In this document: piece after piece, positions 17,512 to 25,112 of the stretch | Position numbering within the stretch: the first letter of the stretch is position 1 | Layout: the number at the start of each line of letters is the position of its first letter | Source: Negadavirga shengliensis | GTDB lineage: Bacteria; Bacteroidota; Bacteroidia; Cytophagales; Cyclobacteriaceae | Length of the DNA: 64,000 nt | Direction: 5' to 3' | Assembly: GCF_042652345.1 (NCBI RefSeq) | Contig: NZ_JBHSJJ010000006.1 | Span: 300,905-364,904 of the forward strand | Made by a program: the position numbers and the translations under genes | Notes under the pieces: model-generated | What the model was told of the DNA's origin: nothing | The model's input: only the letters and a program-made list of their open reading frames with translations | The model's database searches: none

Positions 17512-18202
17512 CCTGAGGCTCCACGGGATGTCCCGTACCTGGGAAGCCCTAAAAGAAACACGGAGACTGCACGAACTGAACCTGCAGGAAGGGATGGAGA
17601 TACTGCTCCAGGCCGAAGAAGAGGAAAGGACCAACAGAAGGTTCAAAAGACTGTCGGCAAACGCAGGGTTCAGGTACAGGGCTTCAATCGAAGAACTCAG
17701 GCTGGATCCTTCCCGGGGAGTGGATAAAAACCTGATCACCGCCCTGGCAACCGGTGAATATATCGCGCAAGGGACGGCAGTACTGATCTCCGGGTCCACC
17801 GGATGCGGAAAAAGTTTCCTCTCTTCAGCACTTGGTCACCAGGCATGCCTTCAGGGGTATAAAGTAGCATATTTTAATACGCAGAAACTCATGTTAAAGG
17901 CCAAATTAGTCCGTCTGGAAGGCTCCAGTATCAGATTTTTTGATAAGCTGGCGAAAGCGGATCTATTGATACTGGATGATTTTGGGCTGACACACCTGGA
18001 TAAGCAACAGGAAATGGATTTTATGGAAATGATAGAAGACCGGCATGGCAAGCGCTCAACAATTATAGTAAGCCAGTTACCGGTTGGGAGCTGGTATGAT
18101 GTGTTTACAGAGGAGACGGTTGCAGATGCGGTTTTGGACCGACTGGTACACGGATCTTATAGAATAGAAATAAAAGGGGAAAGTCTCAGAAAAAAACAGT
18201 AA
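17483..18202 (+). CDS. istB: IS21-family helper ATPase IstB
   Basis: 239 residues of the DnaA/DnaC-like AAA+ type. Walker A is SGSTGCGKSFLSSALG, Walker B is ADLLILDDFGL, and the region STIIVSQLPVGSWYDVF holds sensor 1 and the strand after it. IstB assembles on target DNA and stimulates IstA. Length and motifs are complete. It overlaps the end of istA, which is the usual arrangement. Confidence 0.95.
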   Translation: MNQIETKMGNLRLHGMSRTWEALKETRRLHELNLQEGMEILLQAEEEERTNRRFKRLSANAGFRYRASIEELRLDPSRGVDKNLITALATGEYIAQGTAVLISGSTGCGKSFLSSALGHQACLQGYKVAYFNTQKLMLKAKLVRLEGSSIRFFDKLAKADLLILDDFGLTHLDKQQEMDFMEMIEDRHGKRSTIIVSQLPVGSWYDVFTEETVADAVLDRLVHGSYRIEIKGESLRKKQ

Positions 18203-18325
18203 AATTGTCAGTATATAGCGTTCTTCAAAAAACCAGTCATTTTTAGGGGGGTCAGTATGCCCGGAAGGGGGTCAACATCAGGTTCTTCGTCACTTTTGGT
18301 GAATAAAACCTTTATTAAATACACA

Positions 18326-18793
18326 TTAATCCCCTACGATAATCCCTTTTCCCTTTTGGAACCGCAGGTTCATCTTCTCAATTAATTTATAGGCCTGGGT
18401 TGGTCTATAATCAATATCATATTCCTTTTTAATAAGTTTTAATAATATAGGCCCCGACCATTTTTCTTTGTTTATACCAAAATCAACAGGTTTCTTTTTT
18501 AGTATCGCATTCTTTAACCTTTTAAGATCCTTTTCCGTCAAAAAGGATTTTCTTCCCCTTCCTTCCCGGTTTTGCAAGCCTTCCACCCCTTCTTCTTCAA
18601 ATCTATGGACCCAGTTTACCACCTGTTTGAAGCTTACGCCGTGCCATTTGGCAACCTCCCTGCTTGAATGCCCCTTTGCTACCTGGTATACCATGCCCAG
18701 TCTGGTGGCCAACAAAAAATCCGGATTGCTGTTAAGGATTTCCTTTATTTCTTCGGCACTTTTTCTTTCAACTTTCAGGACACGTTTTCCCAT
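18326..18793 (-). CDS. HTH passenger protein of the ISL3-family element
   Basis: 155 residues with two DNA-binding parts. One is a homeodomain-like HTH (GHSSREVAKWHGVSFKQVVNW) and the other a winged-helix region (GPILLKLIKKEYDIDYRPTQ) as found at the N-terminus of IS630-type transposases. No catalytic domain follows; the protein ends with GIIVGD. It is transcribed away from the transposase inside the same inverted repeats, so it travels with the element. It may regulate transposition or end binding. A remnant of an older IS630 insertion is possible but less likely, since the frame is intact. Confidence 0.75.
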   Translation of the reverse strand: MGKRVLKVERKSAEEIKEILNSNPDFLLATRLGMVYQVAKGHSSREVAKWHGVSFKQVVNWVHRFEEEGVEGLQNREGRGRKSFLTEKDLKRLKNAILKKKPVDFGINKEKWSGPILLKLIKKEYDIDYRPTQAYKLIEKMNLRFQKGKGIIVGD

Positions 18794-18853
18794 TGCTGTA
18801 GGTTTTTAGAATTTAAATATATAATTTATATGTGTATTTAAAAAACGTGTTTT

Positions 18854-20535
18854 ATGGTAATATCTTCATTTATTGTACCTGCCAACATTAAACTTAGCCA
18901 AACCTCGCTTGTTTGCCAAAATCCCGGCCTGGTAATCAGGGGTGTTTCCTCAAAGAAAAAAAGTATCTGTCCATGCTGCCATAAACCCAGTAAATCCATA
19001 CACAGCCGGTATGAAAGGACATTTTCCGACCTTCCCGTTTCCGGTAAAGGAGTCAAAGTGGTCGTTGAATCGAGGAAGTTCTTTTGCAGGAACCGGAAAT
19101 GCAGGAGGAAGATCTTTACTGAAAGGTTTGATTGTGAGATCACACCTTACGGGAGAAGTTTCAATAGGTCAGTCCACCTAATCAGAAAACTGGGACTGGA
19201 ACTGGGAGGCAACAAAGGGTCAGCAATATGTAAGGCCATTGGGTTTCCGGTAAGTCCCTCATCTGTACTGAGAAACGTAAAGCAGATCCAGCTTCCGGAA
19301 ACTATAAAGACTTCAGGCACAATCGGAGTAGATGACTGGGCCTATAAAAAGGGCAGAAATTATGGGACCATTATAGTTGATCTGGAAAACAGGAAAGTAA
19401 TTGACCTGCTTCCTGACAGAGAAGCCGGCACACTGGCCCATTGGCTTGAATCCCATCCTGAAATCCGTACCGTTTCAAGGGACCGGGCCAGTGCCTATGC
19501 TTTGGGGATCCGAACAGGTGCGCCCCGGGCAGTTCAGGTCGCCGACCGCTTCCACTTATTGGTAAACCTAAGAGATGCTTTTCAGAACTCGTTGCGTAAG
19601 CACTTTAAAGTGATCAAGGACAGCTTTCAGGAATTCAGTGCCGAAAATGAAGTAACCCAAGACGGAAAGGAAAACCCCAACAATAACCAAGTTTCCGATT
19701 ATAAAAGCAGTGGAACTGAAAAAACAGAAATCCGGGGGCAAGATACAAACAGTGTATTTTCCGGCAATGTCGGTTTGGAAAGACAATACAAGTTCCAAAA
19801 GTCAAAGGAACTACATAAAAAGGCTACAGCATCAAAGCCATCGCCAACCAACTGGGTGCGGGCAGAAAGACAATCAGAAAGTATATTGCAACTGAAAAGC
19901 TAAAAAGCAGGGAAATACTTTTTTCAAGGAGTTTTACAAATTTCAGCAGCTTTGAGCCCGAACTGATCAGGCTGTTTTCTTCAAAAACTACCATGTTGAG
20001 TCTGTTTGACCATATTGTCGGGCTTGGCTTCAACGGGAAATATACCCAGTTCTGTGAAAGGATGAACATGCTCATCAATGACGGCCATAACGCCAAGACC
20101 AGGGAGAAGAATCTTTTACCGGCACTCAAGCCTGCAAAATCGTGGTCCACATCCAAACTGGCCTTCATGGCATTGGCAAAAGGGGGAGAATTAAAAGAGG
20201 AGGATCAGAACTATTTGGATTTTTTATTGAAAAAATCTCCCGAGATCAAAGAATTGACCATACTCGCAAATGAATTCAAAGAACTTTTTTCAACCAAAAA
20301 AGAAGGCAGTCTCAAAGAATGGATTGAAAAAGCAATGCTTTCGGAATCAGGATTAAAAGGATTTGCGAAAGGAATCAACTCAGATTTTGACGCAGTAGAC
20401 CAAGCGGTTACATCAACCATCAGCAACGGCCAGGTGGAAGGCCAGGTAAACAGGCTCAAAACCATTAAAAGAAATATGTATGGACGGGCAGGATATCATC
20501 TGTTAAGAAAAATGGTGCTCGCAAATTCAGGTTAA
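18854..20535 (+). CDS. ISL3-family transposase, two frames joined at AAAAAG
   Basis: The first frame (18854-19903) has a zinc-ribbon region with paired Cys (CPCCHKPSKS, CRNRKCRRK). The DDE core follows, with Asp in TIGVDDWAYKKGRNYG and VADRFHLLVN. The second frame carries an HTH (KGYSIKAIANQLGAGRKTIR), then the C-terminal region with the likely catalytic Glu in ISNGQVEGQVNRLK, ending at 20535. The frames connect by a -1 shift at AAAAAG (19817-19822), giving HKKGYSI. This could be programmed frameshifting or a one-base deletion. Every catalytic block is present across the two frames. Confidence 0.8.
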
Positions 20536-20587
20536 AAGATCACCAAATTTGACGAAGAACCCAACATCACCGGAATATCCAATTATC

Positions 20588-20647
20588 GTCAACCTCGGAC
20601 TTTTTCTAACCTACGCCATAATGAACAGAAAAAAGGCCAGAGTCTGA
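20588..20647 (+). pseudogene. 3' part of the split two-helix membrane gene
   Basis: Directly after the right target copy ATTATC, the frame that continues the 15481 gene reads VNLGLFLTYAIMNRKKARV and a stop at 20645-20647. It has no start of its own. Joined to 15481-15657 it yields a 78-residue protein (61 from the second Met) with two helices and a basic tail, like its neighbours. Confidence 0.75.
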
Positions 20648-20652
20648 AGCTG

Positions 20653-20760
20653 CGTCTGACTGCCTCCTATGGGGATTTGGTCAATTGGACGCTTGTTGGC
20701 TGGGTTTCGGCAGCTTTCCTTGTCGCAGATGTAGCCTGTATAGCATATGGGATGAGTTAA
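20653..20760 (+). pseudogene. Decayed C-terminal half of a beta-type bacteriocin peptide
   Basis: The frame ending at 20760 reads VNWTLVGWVSAAFLVADVAC, then IAYGMS and stop. It is nearly the same as the C-terminal half of beta-1 (NPVGWVSAAFLVVDVAC). The leader and the first half of the mature peptide are gone, replaced by unrelated codons (LKLRLTASYGDL). A bulged hairpin follows (about 20769-20800), as behind beta-1. This is a relic of a second alpha/beta module. Confidence 0.75.
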
Positions 20761-20823
20761 TTGAATGCAAAACGCCTGATATGGATTTCAGGTGCTTTTT
20801 TACAGTTTCAAACCTATACTGAT

Positions 20824-21020
20824 ATGAAACATTGGCTGTTTGGTCATTCGCTATATCGATGGTCTTATTGATTGTCAATCTGTTTCTTTCTTTGGAAAAC
20901 AAATATCTCCTTGCCGGTTCAAGTTTGTTTTCGGCCATAGGCCTACTTCTTATATTTCCCAAAAGAAAGAAAAAATCACACCTATCCCCACCTGAAAACA
21001 AAACGGGAAGACAGTTTTGA
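20824..21020 (+). pseudogene. Frameshifted relative of candidate immunity protein 1
   Basis: The ATG at 20824 sits where the start of immunity gene 1 would lie but runs out of frame. One base is missing between it and the frame that begins TTG at 20832 (AVWSFAISMVLLIVNLFL). The latter continues with SLENKYLLAG, a second helix (SLFSAIGLLLIF) and the tail PKRKKKSH, matching the layout of the 14134 protein. It may be a pseudogene, or be expressed from the TTG at 20832 or the ATG at 20859. It follows the decayed beta peptide, repeating the module order. Confidence 0.55.
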
Positions 21021-21072
21021 GAAAAGGGAGGTGTCTGCTTTTTAATGTTACCTGAAATTCGCAGGATTCTGG

Positions 21073-21216
21073 GATGTTATTGACGGGTTCAAAATGGTGG
21101 CGGGAAATAACATTGTTTTCAGCCGGGAAAAAGAAAGTTATGTTTTTTTGGAAGGAAAATAAACCGGTGAAATTTTATTTCACCATAGGCGATTAGATTT
21201 GAATAAGTTTTAACAA
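21073..21216 (+). repeat. Promoter cassette R4 with HTH tail remnant
   Basis: The remnant reads DVIDGFKMVAGNNIVFSREK, then ESYVFLEGK and a stop near 21162, an in-frame relic of the last third of the HTH gene. The hairpin GGTGAAAT/ATTTCACC is at 21166-21184 and TAGATTTG at 21194-21201. After it comes the same leader stretch (TTAACTTAATTTTTAATG) as in R1, running into the next GG-leader peptide gene. Confidence 0.75.
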
Positions 21217-21240
21217 ATGGTTAACTTAATTTTTAATGTT

Positions 21241-21441
21241 ATGAAAGAGTTGAGTTTTGAACAGATGGAAAGAGTGGAAGGAGGGGCGAATAGTTGTTCC
21301 AACGCAGGCAATGCAGTGGCGATGGGTGGTTTGATATTGTCAGGGCTAGCTTTAGCTACTGGACCAGTAGGATGGATTGCAGCACTCAGTTTTGGTGTCT
21401 CATACGCCTCAGTTTGGCTATGCCAATCTGGATACGCTTAA
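21241..21441 (+). CDS. Double-glycine bacteriocin precursor, peptide alpha-2
   Basis: 66 residues. The leader MKELSFEQMERVEGG shares its first four residues and its general pattern with alpha-1. The mature 51-residue peptide begins ANSCSNAGNA and ends WLCQSGYA, with one Cys near each end as in alpha-1. The middle is Gly/Ala/Leu-rich (GLILSGLALATG) with a GPVGW turn. Its beta partner is not visible next to it; the only second beta gene in the window is the relic at 20653. It follows cassette R4 and precedes a small two-helix protein. Confidence 0.8.
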   Translation: MKELSFEQMERVEGGANSCSNAGNAVAMGGLILSGLALATGPVGWIAALSFGVSYASVWLCQSGYA

Positions 21442-21531
21442 CTTTACAGTTGGATTAGTGATAATAACCCAACCGGTTTTCTATTCACTTCAATGGGCGA
21501 GATATTCTTTAAATTGTGAAATACAAATAGT

Positions 21532-21702
21532 ATGGGAAAAAAGGGGCTTTATATACTTCTATCGGCTTGCATATTGGTTATATTGTTTACACTATATGGG
21601 TTGATACAAGGAAGTATATCGTACTTATTATCAGGGATGGTCACCATAGCGATGATTTTATCCATCATATCGATTTCTAATAGAATTAGGAAAAGTTTTT
21701 AA
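21532..21702 (+). CDS. Two-helix membrane protein, candidate immunity protein 4 (56 aa)
   Basis: A short gene, ATG at 21532 and stop at 21700-21702, encoding MGKKGLYILLSACILVILFT, then a Gly-Ser loop, a second helix (GMVTIAMILSIISI) and the tail SNRIRKSF. It lies 90 bp after alpha-2, the place held by an immunity gene behind the first peptide pair. Composition and topology match the other candidates. The role is inferred from position. Confidence 0.6.
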   Translation: MGKKGLYILLSACILVILFTLYGLIQGSISYLLSGMVTIAMILSIISISNRIRKSF

Positions 21703-21865
21703 GTCAAAAAAGGGGATGGGAAAATTATGGCTTTCCGATAGTAGGTTGAAATCGACTTTTATTTTTCTTAGTTTTAGTAGAAATGGCTGTTTGTTTGTTC
21801 GCGGTACGCAGGACTTTTAATAAGCGGAGTAAATTGTGTGAATTACATTGCCGGAAGGTAAAGGT

Positions 21866-22078
21866 ATGAAAGAAAGATTAGTCACTTTTATTTTAATTGT
21901 CTGTTTCGGTGGATCCGTAGGTCTGATGATCCTCCGGGTTTTTGAATTGGGTGAACGGGGATTTATGAGTGTCTTCCTCGATAAATCCTTTATAGGCACC
22001 TTATTCTTGGTGATTGGTTTGGGGATACCAAGTGTGATAAGAATTAAACAAGGTATCAGGAAGGAAAATGGCAGCTAA
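21866..22078 (+). CDS. Two-helix membrane protein, candidate immunity protein 5
   Basis: 70 residues from the ATG at 21866; a TTG at 21848 is in frame but less likely. It has two helices (VTFILIVCFGGSVGLMIL and IGTLFLVIGLGIPSVI) with the loop ELGERGFMSVFLDKS and the basic tail IRIKQGIRKENGS. The gap before it (21703-21865) holds no gene. Its role in immunity is an inference from its place in the array. Confidence 0.55.
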   Translation: MKERLVTFILIVCFGGSVGLMILRVFELGERGFMSVFLDKSFIGTLFLVIGLGIPSVIRIKQGIRKENGS

Positions 22079-22086
22079 GAAAAGCA

Positions 22087-22257
22087 TGAACAGCACAAGG
22101 GCGATAATACGGGCAACCGTCCTCATCGGAATGGGATCCGGATTATGATCAAAGCGCGGCTTGTCGCTCTTGGGAGCTTTTCGTTCATAGATCTTTTGCG
22201 CTTAGATTTCCATGATAAGCAGGGCGATGTTCGTGGTCGGACATATGGTCTATAAAA
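22087..22257 (+). pseudogene. Decayed copy of the small membrane gene found at 24839
   Basis: The DNA aligns with the 24839 gene over its length. The start reads MNSTRAIIRATVLIG against MNKTRAIILAAVLMV. Frameshifts and a stop follow (GSGL then TGA), and recognisable 3' stretches are TGATAAGCAGGGCGATGTTC and GGACATATGGTCTATA. No continuous frame remains. It is a degenerate paralogue, showing duplication and decay among the membrane genes as well as the peptides. Confidence 0.6.
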
Positions 22258-22309
22258 AGAGTAAGATAATACAATACCCGCGGACACCTACCAAACCAAT
22301 AATATTATA

Positions 22310-22498
22310 ATGGAATTTACAACAGTTATAAGAAATATTCTGCTGGGCGTAGCCCTGGTATGGATAGGTTTATCATGGTACTTGTACGTGGATGAAAAGG
22401 TGCACTTGACGACCGCAATCCTGATTTCAATCGGCATGGTATTTACAGCGGTAGCTATGGGTTGGAGCTTGACAAAAAGAAGCAAATCCGGTGGTTAG
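22310..22498 (+). CDS. Two-helix membrane protein, candidate immunity protein 6
   Basis: 62 residues: MEFTTVIRNILLGVALVWIG and a following stretch form the first helix, then the loop YVDEKVHLTT, a second helix (AILISIGMVFTAVAMGW) and the tail SLTKRSKSGG. It is followed by a perfect ATTTTACAA-type hairpin at 22530-22550, probably its terminator. Its role is inferred from the array. Confidence 0.55.
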   Translation: MEFTTVIRNILLGVALVWIGLSWYLYVDEKVHLTTAILISIGMVFTAVAMGWSLTKRSKSGG

Positions 22499-22529
22499 TT
22501 CTTTCATCCTTATGATTAATACTCCCCTA

Positions 22530-22605
22530 TTTTACAAATCGCTTGTAAAACAGAACTTTATCGTAAGCAATTAGATTTGGATATATTTTAATATATGGTT
22601 AACTT
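22530..22605 (+). repeat. Promoter cassette R5, variant hairpin
   Basis: TTTTACAA (22530-22537) and TTGTAAAA (22543-22550) form a perfect 8-bp stem. The sequence then rejoins the common cassette: GCAATTAGATTTGGATATAT (TAGATTTG at 22572-22579) and the ATGGTTAACTTA leader. Here the common part begins after the hairpin, so promoter and hairpin are separable units. It lies before the membrane gene at 22666. Confidence 0.6.
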
Positions 22606-22665
22606 AGACCTTAAGAGATGGGTTTTTCAGTAGCTTCCGGCACTTTTACTAAATAGAATAATAAA

Positions 22666-23367
22666 ATGAAACACATTTTTTACTTGATACAATGTGATTG
22701 GAAAATGCTTCAAAATGTCAATAATGATGTTGATTTGACAGTAATCGCGATAAAAAGACGTTACCTGTTTTTCGCATTGATGTTGTGCCTGATCGTATTG
22801 TCCATTACAAAGGAAACTATGGTGGAAAAGTTTTCCGGTCTGTTTTCCTGTTTGATTTTGTTGGAAATGTTCAGGATAAATAACAATTGTTTTCTGGACC
22901 CTCAAGATTTTATCCATTCCGGAAAATCTTTTTTCAAACATCATTACACTTTGTATTGGATTGGGTTCTTTAGTATAGGTTCTCTTATTCTATCGATATT
23001 TATATTCGATCTATTGGTGATTTATCAATTTAAAATGGCGGTAATACTTTTTGGATTATACTTACTATTTGTAGGCGCCATGGTTTTATTTAGGAGTATT
23101 GGAAACAGGATACTGAAAATTTCCTTTCTTTATAATTGGATGTTGTTTTTATTATTGGGTGCCAGTCTGTCTTTACTGAATGTTTTTAACAATGATCACA
23201 ACACGAATATTTATAAGGCTATGGATTTGTACATTCATAGATATAGTATGGAATTGATTCTTGGGGGATTATTTTTGTTGCCAATGGTCTACTTGTTAAG
23301 TTATCGGATCGGGAAATCAATATGGAACAAGCAGCCGTTTGTTGACTTGGATTCATTCCCAAGATAA
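22666..23367 (+). CDS. Multi-pass membrane protein, probable ABC permease partner
   Basis: 233 residues with about six hydrophobic segments (FFALMLCLIVLSI, FSGLFSCLILLEMF, WIGFFSIGSLILSIFIFDLL, VILFGLYLLFVGAMVLF, WMLFLLLGASLSLL, LILGGLFLLPMVYLL). No family is recognised. It lies behind cassette R5 and upstream of a second permease-like gene and an ATPase. Together they could form a three-gene ABC set like the LanFEG or BcrAB self-protection transporters of bacteriocin producers. The assignment is by context. Confidence 0.5.
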   Translation: MKHIFYLIQCDWKMLQNVNNDVDLTVIAIKRRYLFFALMLCLIVLSITKETMVEKFSGLFSCLILLEMFRINNNCFLDPQDFIHSGKSFFKHHYTLYWIGFFSIGSLILSIFIFDLLVIYQFKMAVILFGLYLLFVGAMVLFRSIGNRILKISFLYNWMLFLLLGASLSLLNVFNNDHNTNIYKAMDLYIHRYSMELILGGLFLLPMVYLLSYRIGKSIWNKQPFVDLDSFPR

Positions 23368-23514
23368 TTGTTTCGGGAAGATGTTTGGGGAAACTATGCT
23401 GACTGAAACCAGACCACTTGCTTTTATAAACCTTCTAAAATAAAAACGGTTTTCTCCTTATTTATCTCGGGGGCTTGTTTGCCAACAAAAAATGTATTTT
23501 CAATCTGCGGAATT

Positions 23515-24210
23515 ATGAATATGTTGATCTATGAACTGTATTTGCTGAGAAGAAACAAATTGACCTGGTTTTACCTGCTGGGATCCGTATTGGGTTCGCT
23601 TGTTTGCGGGCTGATCCTTTTTTCGATGAAGGAGGCGGGGATGCCGGTATCCCTTTATGGGGATATGATGGCATTTTTTGCATTGGGAGCCCCAATTTAT
23701 ATTTACAGCATCTACGCTTTCAGTTGGGAAAGTTCATTTTTGAGAACGGCACTGAAGGACAGCGGCTATCTGATTTCCCTTGTAACCACCAAGTTGCACT
23801 TTAATTTTATTGTCTCCGGGATACTGTTTCTGTTATGGGGGACTGTTTTTTATTGCTTTTTGGAGCTTTCTTCATGGATACCGTTATTCATCGCATTTGT
23901 TTATACCATCACTGTGGGAAAGGCATTGACATTATTTCTGACCTCTTTCCGGGTAAAACGGGTCGATTTGTTCGAAGACCGGTTTGGGATCATCAGGCAG
24001 CCGCCATCCCATATCTTTATCGTTCTGGTCAATATCCTCGCCTATCTGCTGATAACCTATCTATACAGGTTTTACGGGCACAGCCTGTTGTCCATGTCGG
24101 CATTGGTATCCTTCGGGCTGGCTTTTTGGCTTTTCCTGAAACCCTTTATGGTCAAGAAAATTATTCTGAATTTAAAAAACGCCAGTTATGCTTACCATAG
24201 CCAACCTTGA
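23515..24210 (+). CDS. ABC transporter membrane subunit (DUF-type permease)
   Basis: 231 residues from the ATG at 23515 (MNMLIYELYLLRRNKLTWFY); an upstream start at 23479 is possible. About six helices fit a small ABC-2-like permease. The last codons overlap the ATPase gene by 23 bp, which ties the two into one transporter. In this locus the likely task is to remove mature bacteriocin from the producer's own membrane; that is inferred from context. Confidence 0.65.
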   Translation: MNMLIYELYLLRRNKLTWFYLLGSVLGSLVCGLILFSMKEAGMPVSLYGDMMAFFALGAPIYIYSIYAFSWESSFLRTALKDSGYLISLVTTKLHFNFIVSGILFLLWGTVFYCFLELSSWIPLFIAFVYTITVGKALTLFLTSFRVKRVDLFEDRFGIIRQPPSHIFIVLVNILAYLLITYLYRFYGHSLLSMSALVSFGLAFWLFLKPFMVKKIILNLKNASYAYHSQP

Positions 24211-24826
24211 GATTGAGTTGAAGGATTTTAAGCTGGAATCTCCCGGAGAGATTGAAATCAAAGCAGGGGAGAAAGCCCTGGTAACCGGAAGGAACGGTGC
24301 CGGCAAATCCGTTTTTCTGTACGCGGTGGCGGACCTGGTGAGAAACAGAAAGGGAGAAGTCAACCTCAACGGAAAGACCAATAGGAGTGAGGGGTGGCAG
24401 CGAAATGTTGGGGCTTATCTGGACCGCTATTTTCTGATCCCCTATCTTACTCCGGGAGAACACCTCAAGTACATGGGGATGGTGAAGCAGGTTTCAGGGG
24501 AGGAGATGAACGATTTTGTTTTGGAAGCCATAGACAGATTGGACTTTGATATTTCCGGGAAAAAGGAGATCAGGGAGTTATCCGAGGGAAACCAAAAAAA
24601 GCTGGGCCTCATTTCCTCTCTGGTAGGCTCCCCGGCCCTGTTGGTTTGGGACGAGCCTTTCGCCAACCTGGATGAGGGTTCCAGAGAAGGCCTGGTGGCG
24701 CTGCAGAAAAGCCTTGAGGAACAGACCATCCTTTATTCGGAGCATCTGCCGCCATCCGGATGTGTCTGCGACAGGCGGTTACATATAGAGGCAGGCAGGC
24801 TCGGGGAGATCGGTCCCCCCTTTTGA
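24188..24826 (+). CDS. ABC transporter ATP-binding protein, probable bacteriocin self-protection
   Basis: 212 residues. Walker A is VTGRNGAGKSVFLYAVADLV, the Q-loop region is NVGAYLDRYFLIPYLTPGEH, the signature is RELSEGNQKKLGLIS (LSEGN in place of LSGGQ) and Walker B is ALLVWDEPFANLDE, followed by the H-loop YSEHLPP. It is the energising subunit for the overlapping permease at 23515. Signature and size resemble the ATPases of BcrA/LanF-type immunity exporters and differ clearly from the C39 exporter. Confidence 0.85.
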   Translation: MLTIANLEIELKDFKLESPGEIEIKAGEKALVTGRNGAGKSVFLYAVADLVRNRKGEVNLNGKTNRSEGWQRNVGAYLDRYFLIPYLTPGEHLKYMGMVKQVSGEEMNDFVLEAIDRLDFDISGKKEIRELSEGNQKKLGLISSLVGSPALLVWDEPFANLDEGSREGLVALQKSLEEQTILYSEHLPPSGCVCDRRLHIEAGRLGEIGPPF

Positions 24827-24838
24827 ACCCAAAAGAAC

Positions 24839-25048
24839 ATGAACAAAACAAGAGCAATAATACTGGCGGCCGTCCTAATGGTAATATGCGCCGGATATAT
24901 GATCAAAGCTTATTTTGGAGCTCCCGAAGATTTTTCCTTTAAAGACCACATTGCACTTATGGGTGTGCTGATAAGCATGGTGATGTTCATAACAGGACAT
25001 CTGATAGATAGAAATACAGGTGATGAAAATAAGGCGGGCAGGGAATAA
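24839..25048 (+). CDS. Two-helix membrane protein, candidate immunity protein 7
   Basis: 69 residues: a first helix AIILAAVLMVICAGYMI, the loop KAYFGAPEDFSFKDH, a second helix (IALMGVLISMVMFITGHLI) and the tail DRNTGDENKAGRE. It begins 12 bp after the ATPase gene and so belongs to the same transcript. A degenerate copy lies at 22087-22257. It may be an accessory subunit of the transporter or a further immunity protein. Confidence 0.55.
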   Translation: MNKTRAIILAAVLMVICAGYMIKAYFGAPEDFSFKDHIALMGVLISMVMFITGHLIDRNTGDENKAGRE

Positions 25049-25112
25049 TCTTTGGCGGCACCGGAATTTTGATGTCCCGTGATGATCATCAGCCAGAAAA
25101 TATTAAAAAACG

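Larger units (their letters stand above)
18281..20561 (+). mobile_element. ISL3-family insertion sequence with passenger gene
   Basis: The terminal inverted repeats start GGTTCTTCGTCA on both sides and match at about 20 of 22 positions. They are flanked by the 8-bp direct repeat CAACATCA (18273-18280 and 20562-20569), the target size known for ISL3. The site is inside the right inverted repeat of the IS21-family element, so this insertion came later. It carries a plus-strand transposase in two frames and a minus-strand HTH passenger gene. Total length is 2281 bp. Confidence 0.88.
15658..20581 (+). mobile_element. IS21-family insertion sequence carrying a nested ISL3-family element
   Basis: The ends are TGGATATACCGG on the left and, reversed, TGGATATTCCGG on the right, giving the TG...CA termini of the family. 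ATTATC flanks both sides (15652-15657 and 20582-20587) as a 6-bp target duplication. Subterminal copies of a CCGG...TTGACCCC unit lie at about 15664, 15744, 15788 and 15821 and inverted at the right end, as expected for IstA binding sites. It carries istA and istB. Without the nested element (18281-20561 plus its 8-bp duplication) the length is about 2.6 kb, normal for the family. Confidence 0.85.

Noticed and set aside
13593..22579. CRISPR array, because of the regular repeats in the island
   Set aside because: The repeats are long, irregularly spaced and lie before genes; no spacer pattern and no cas gene is present.
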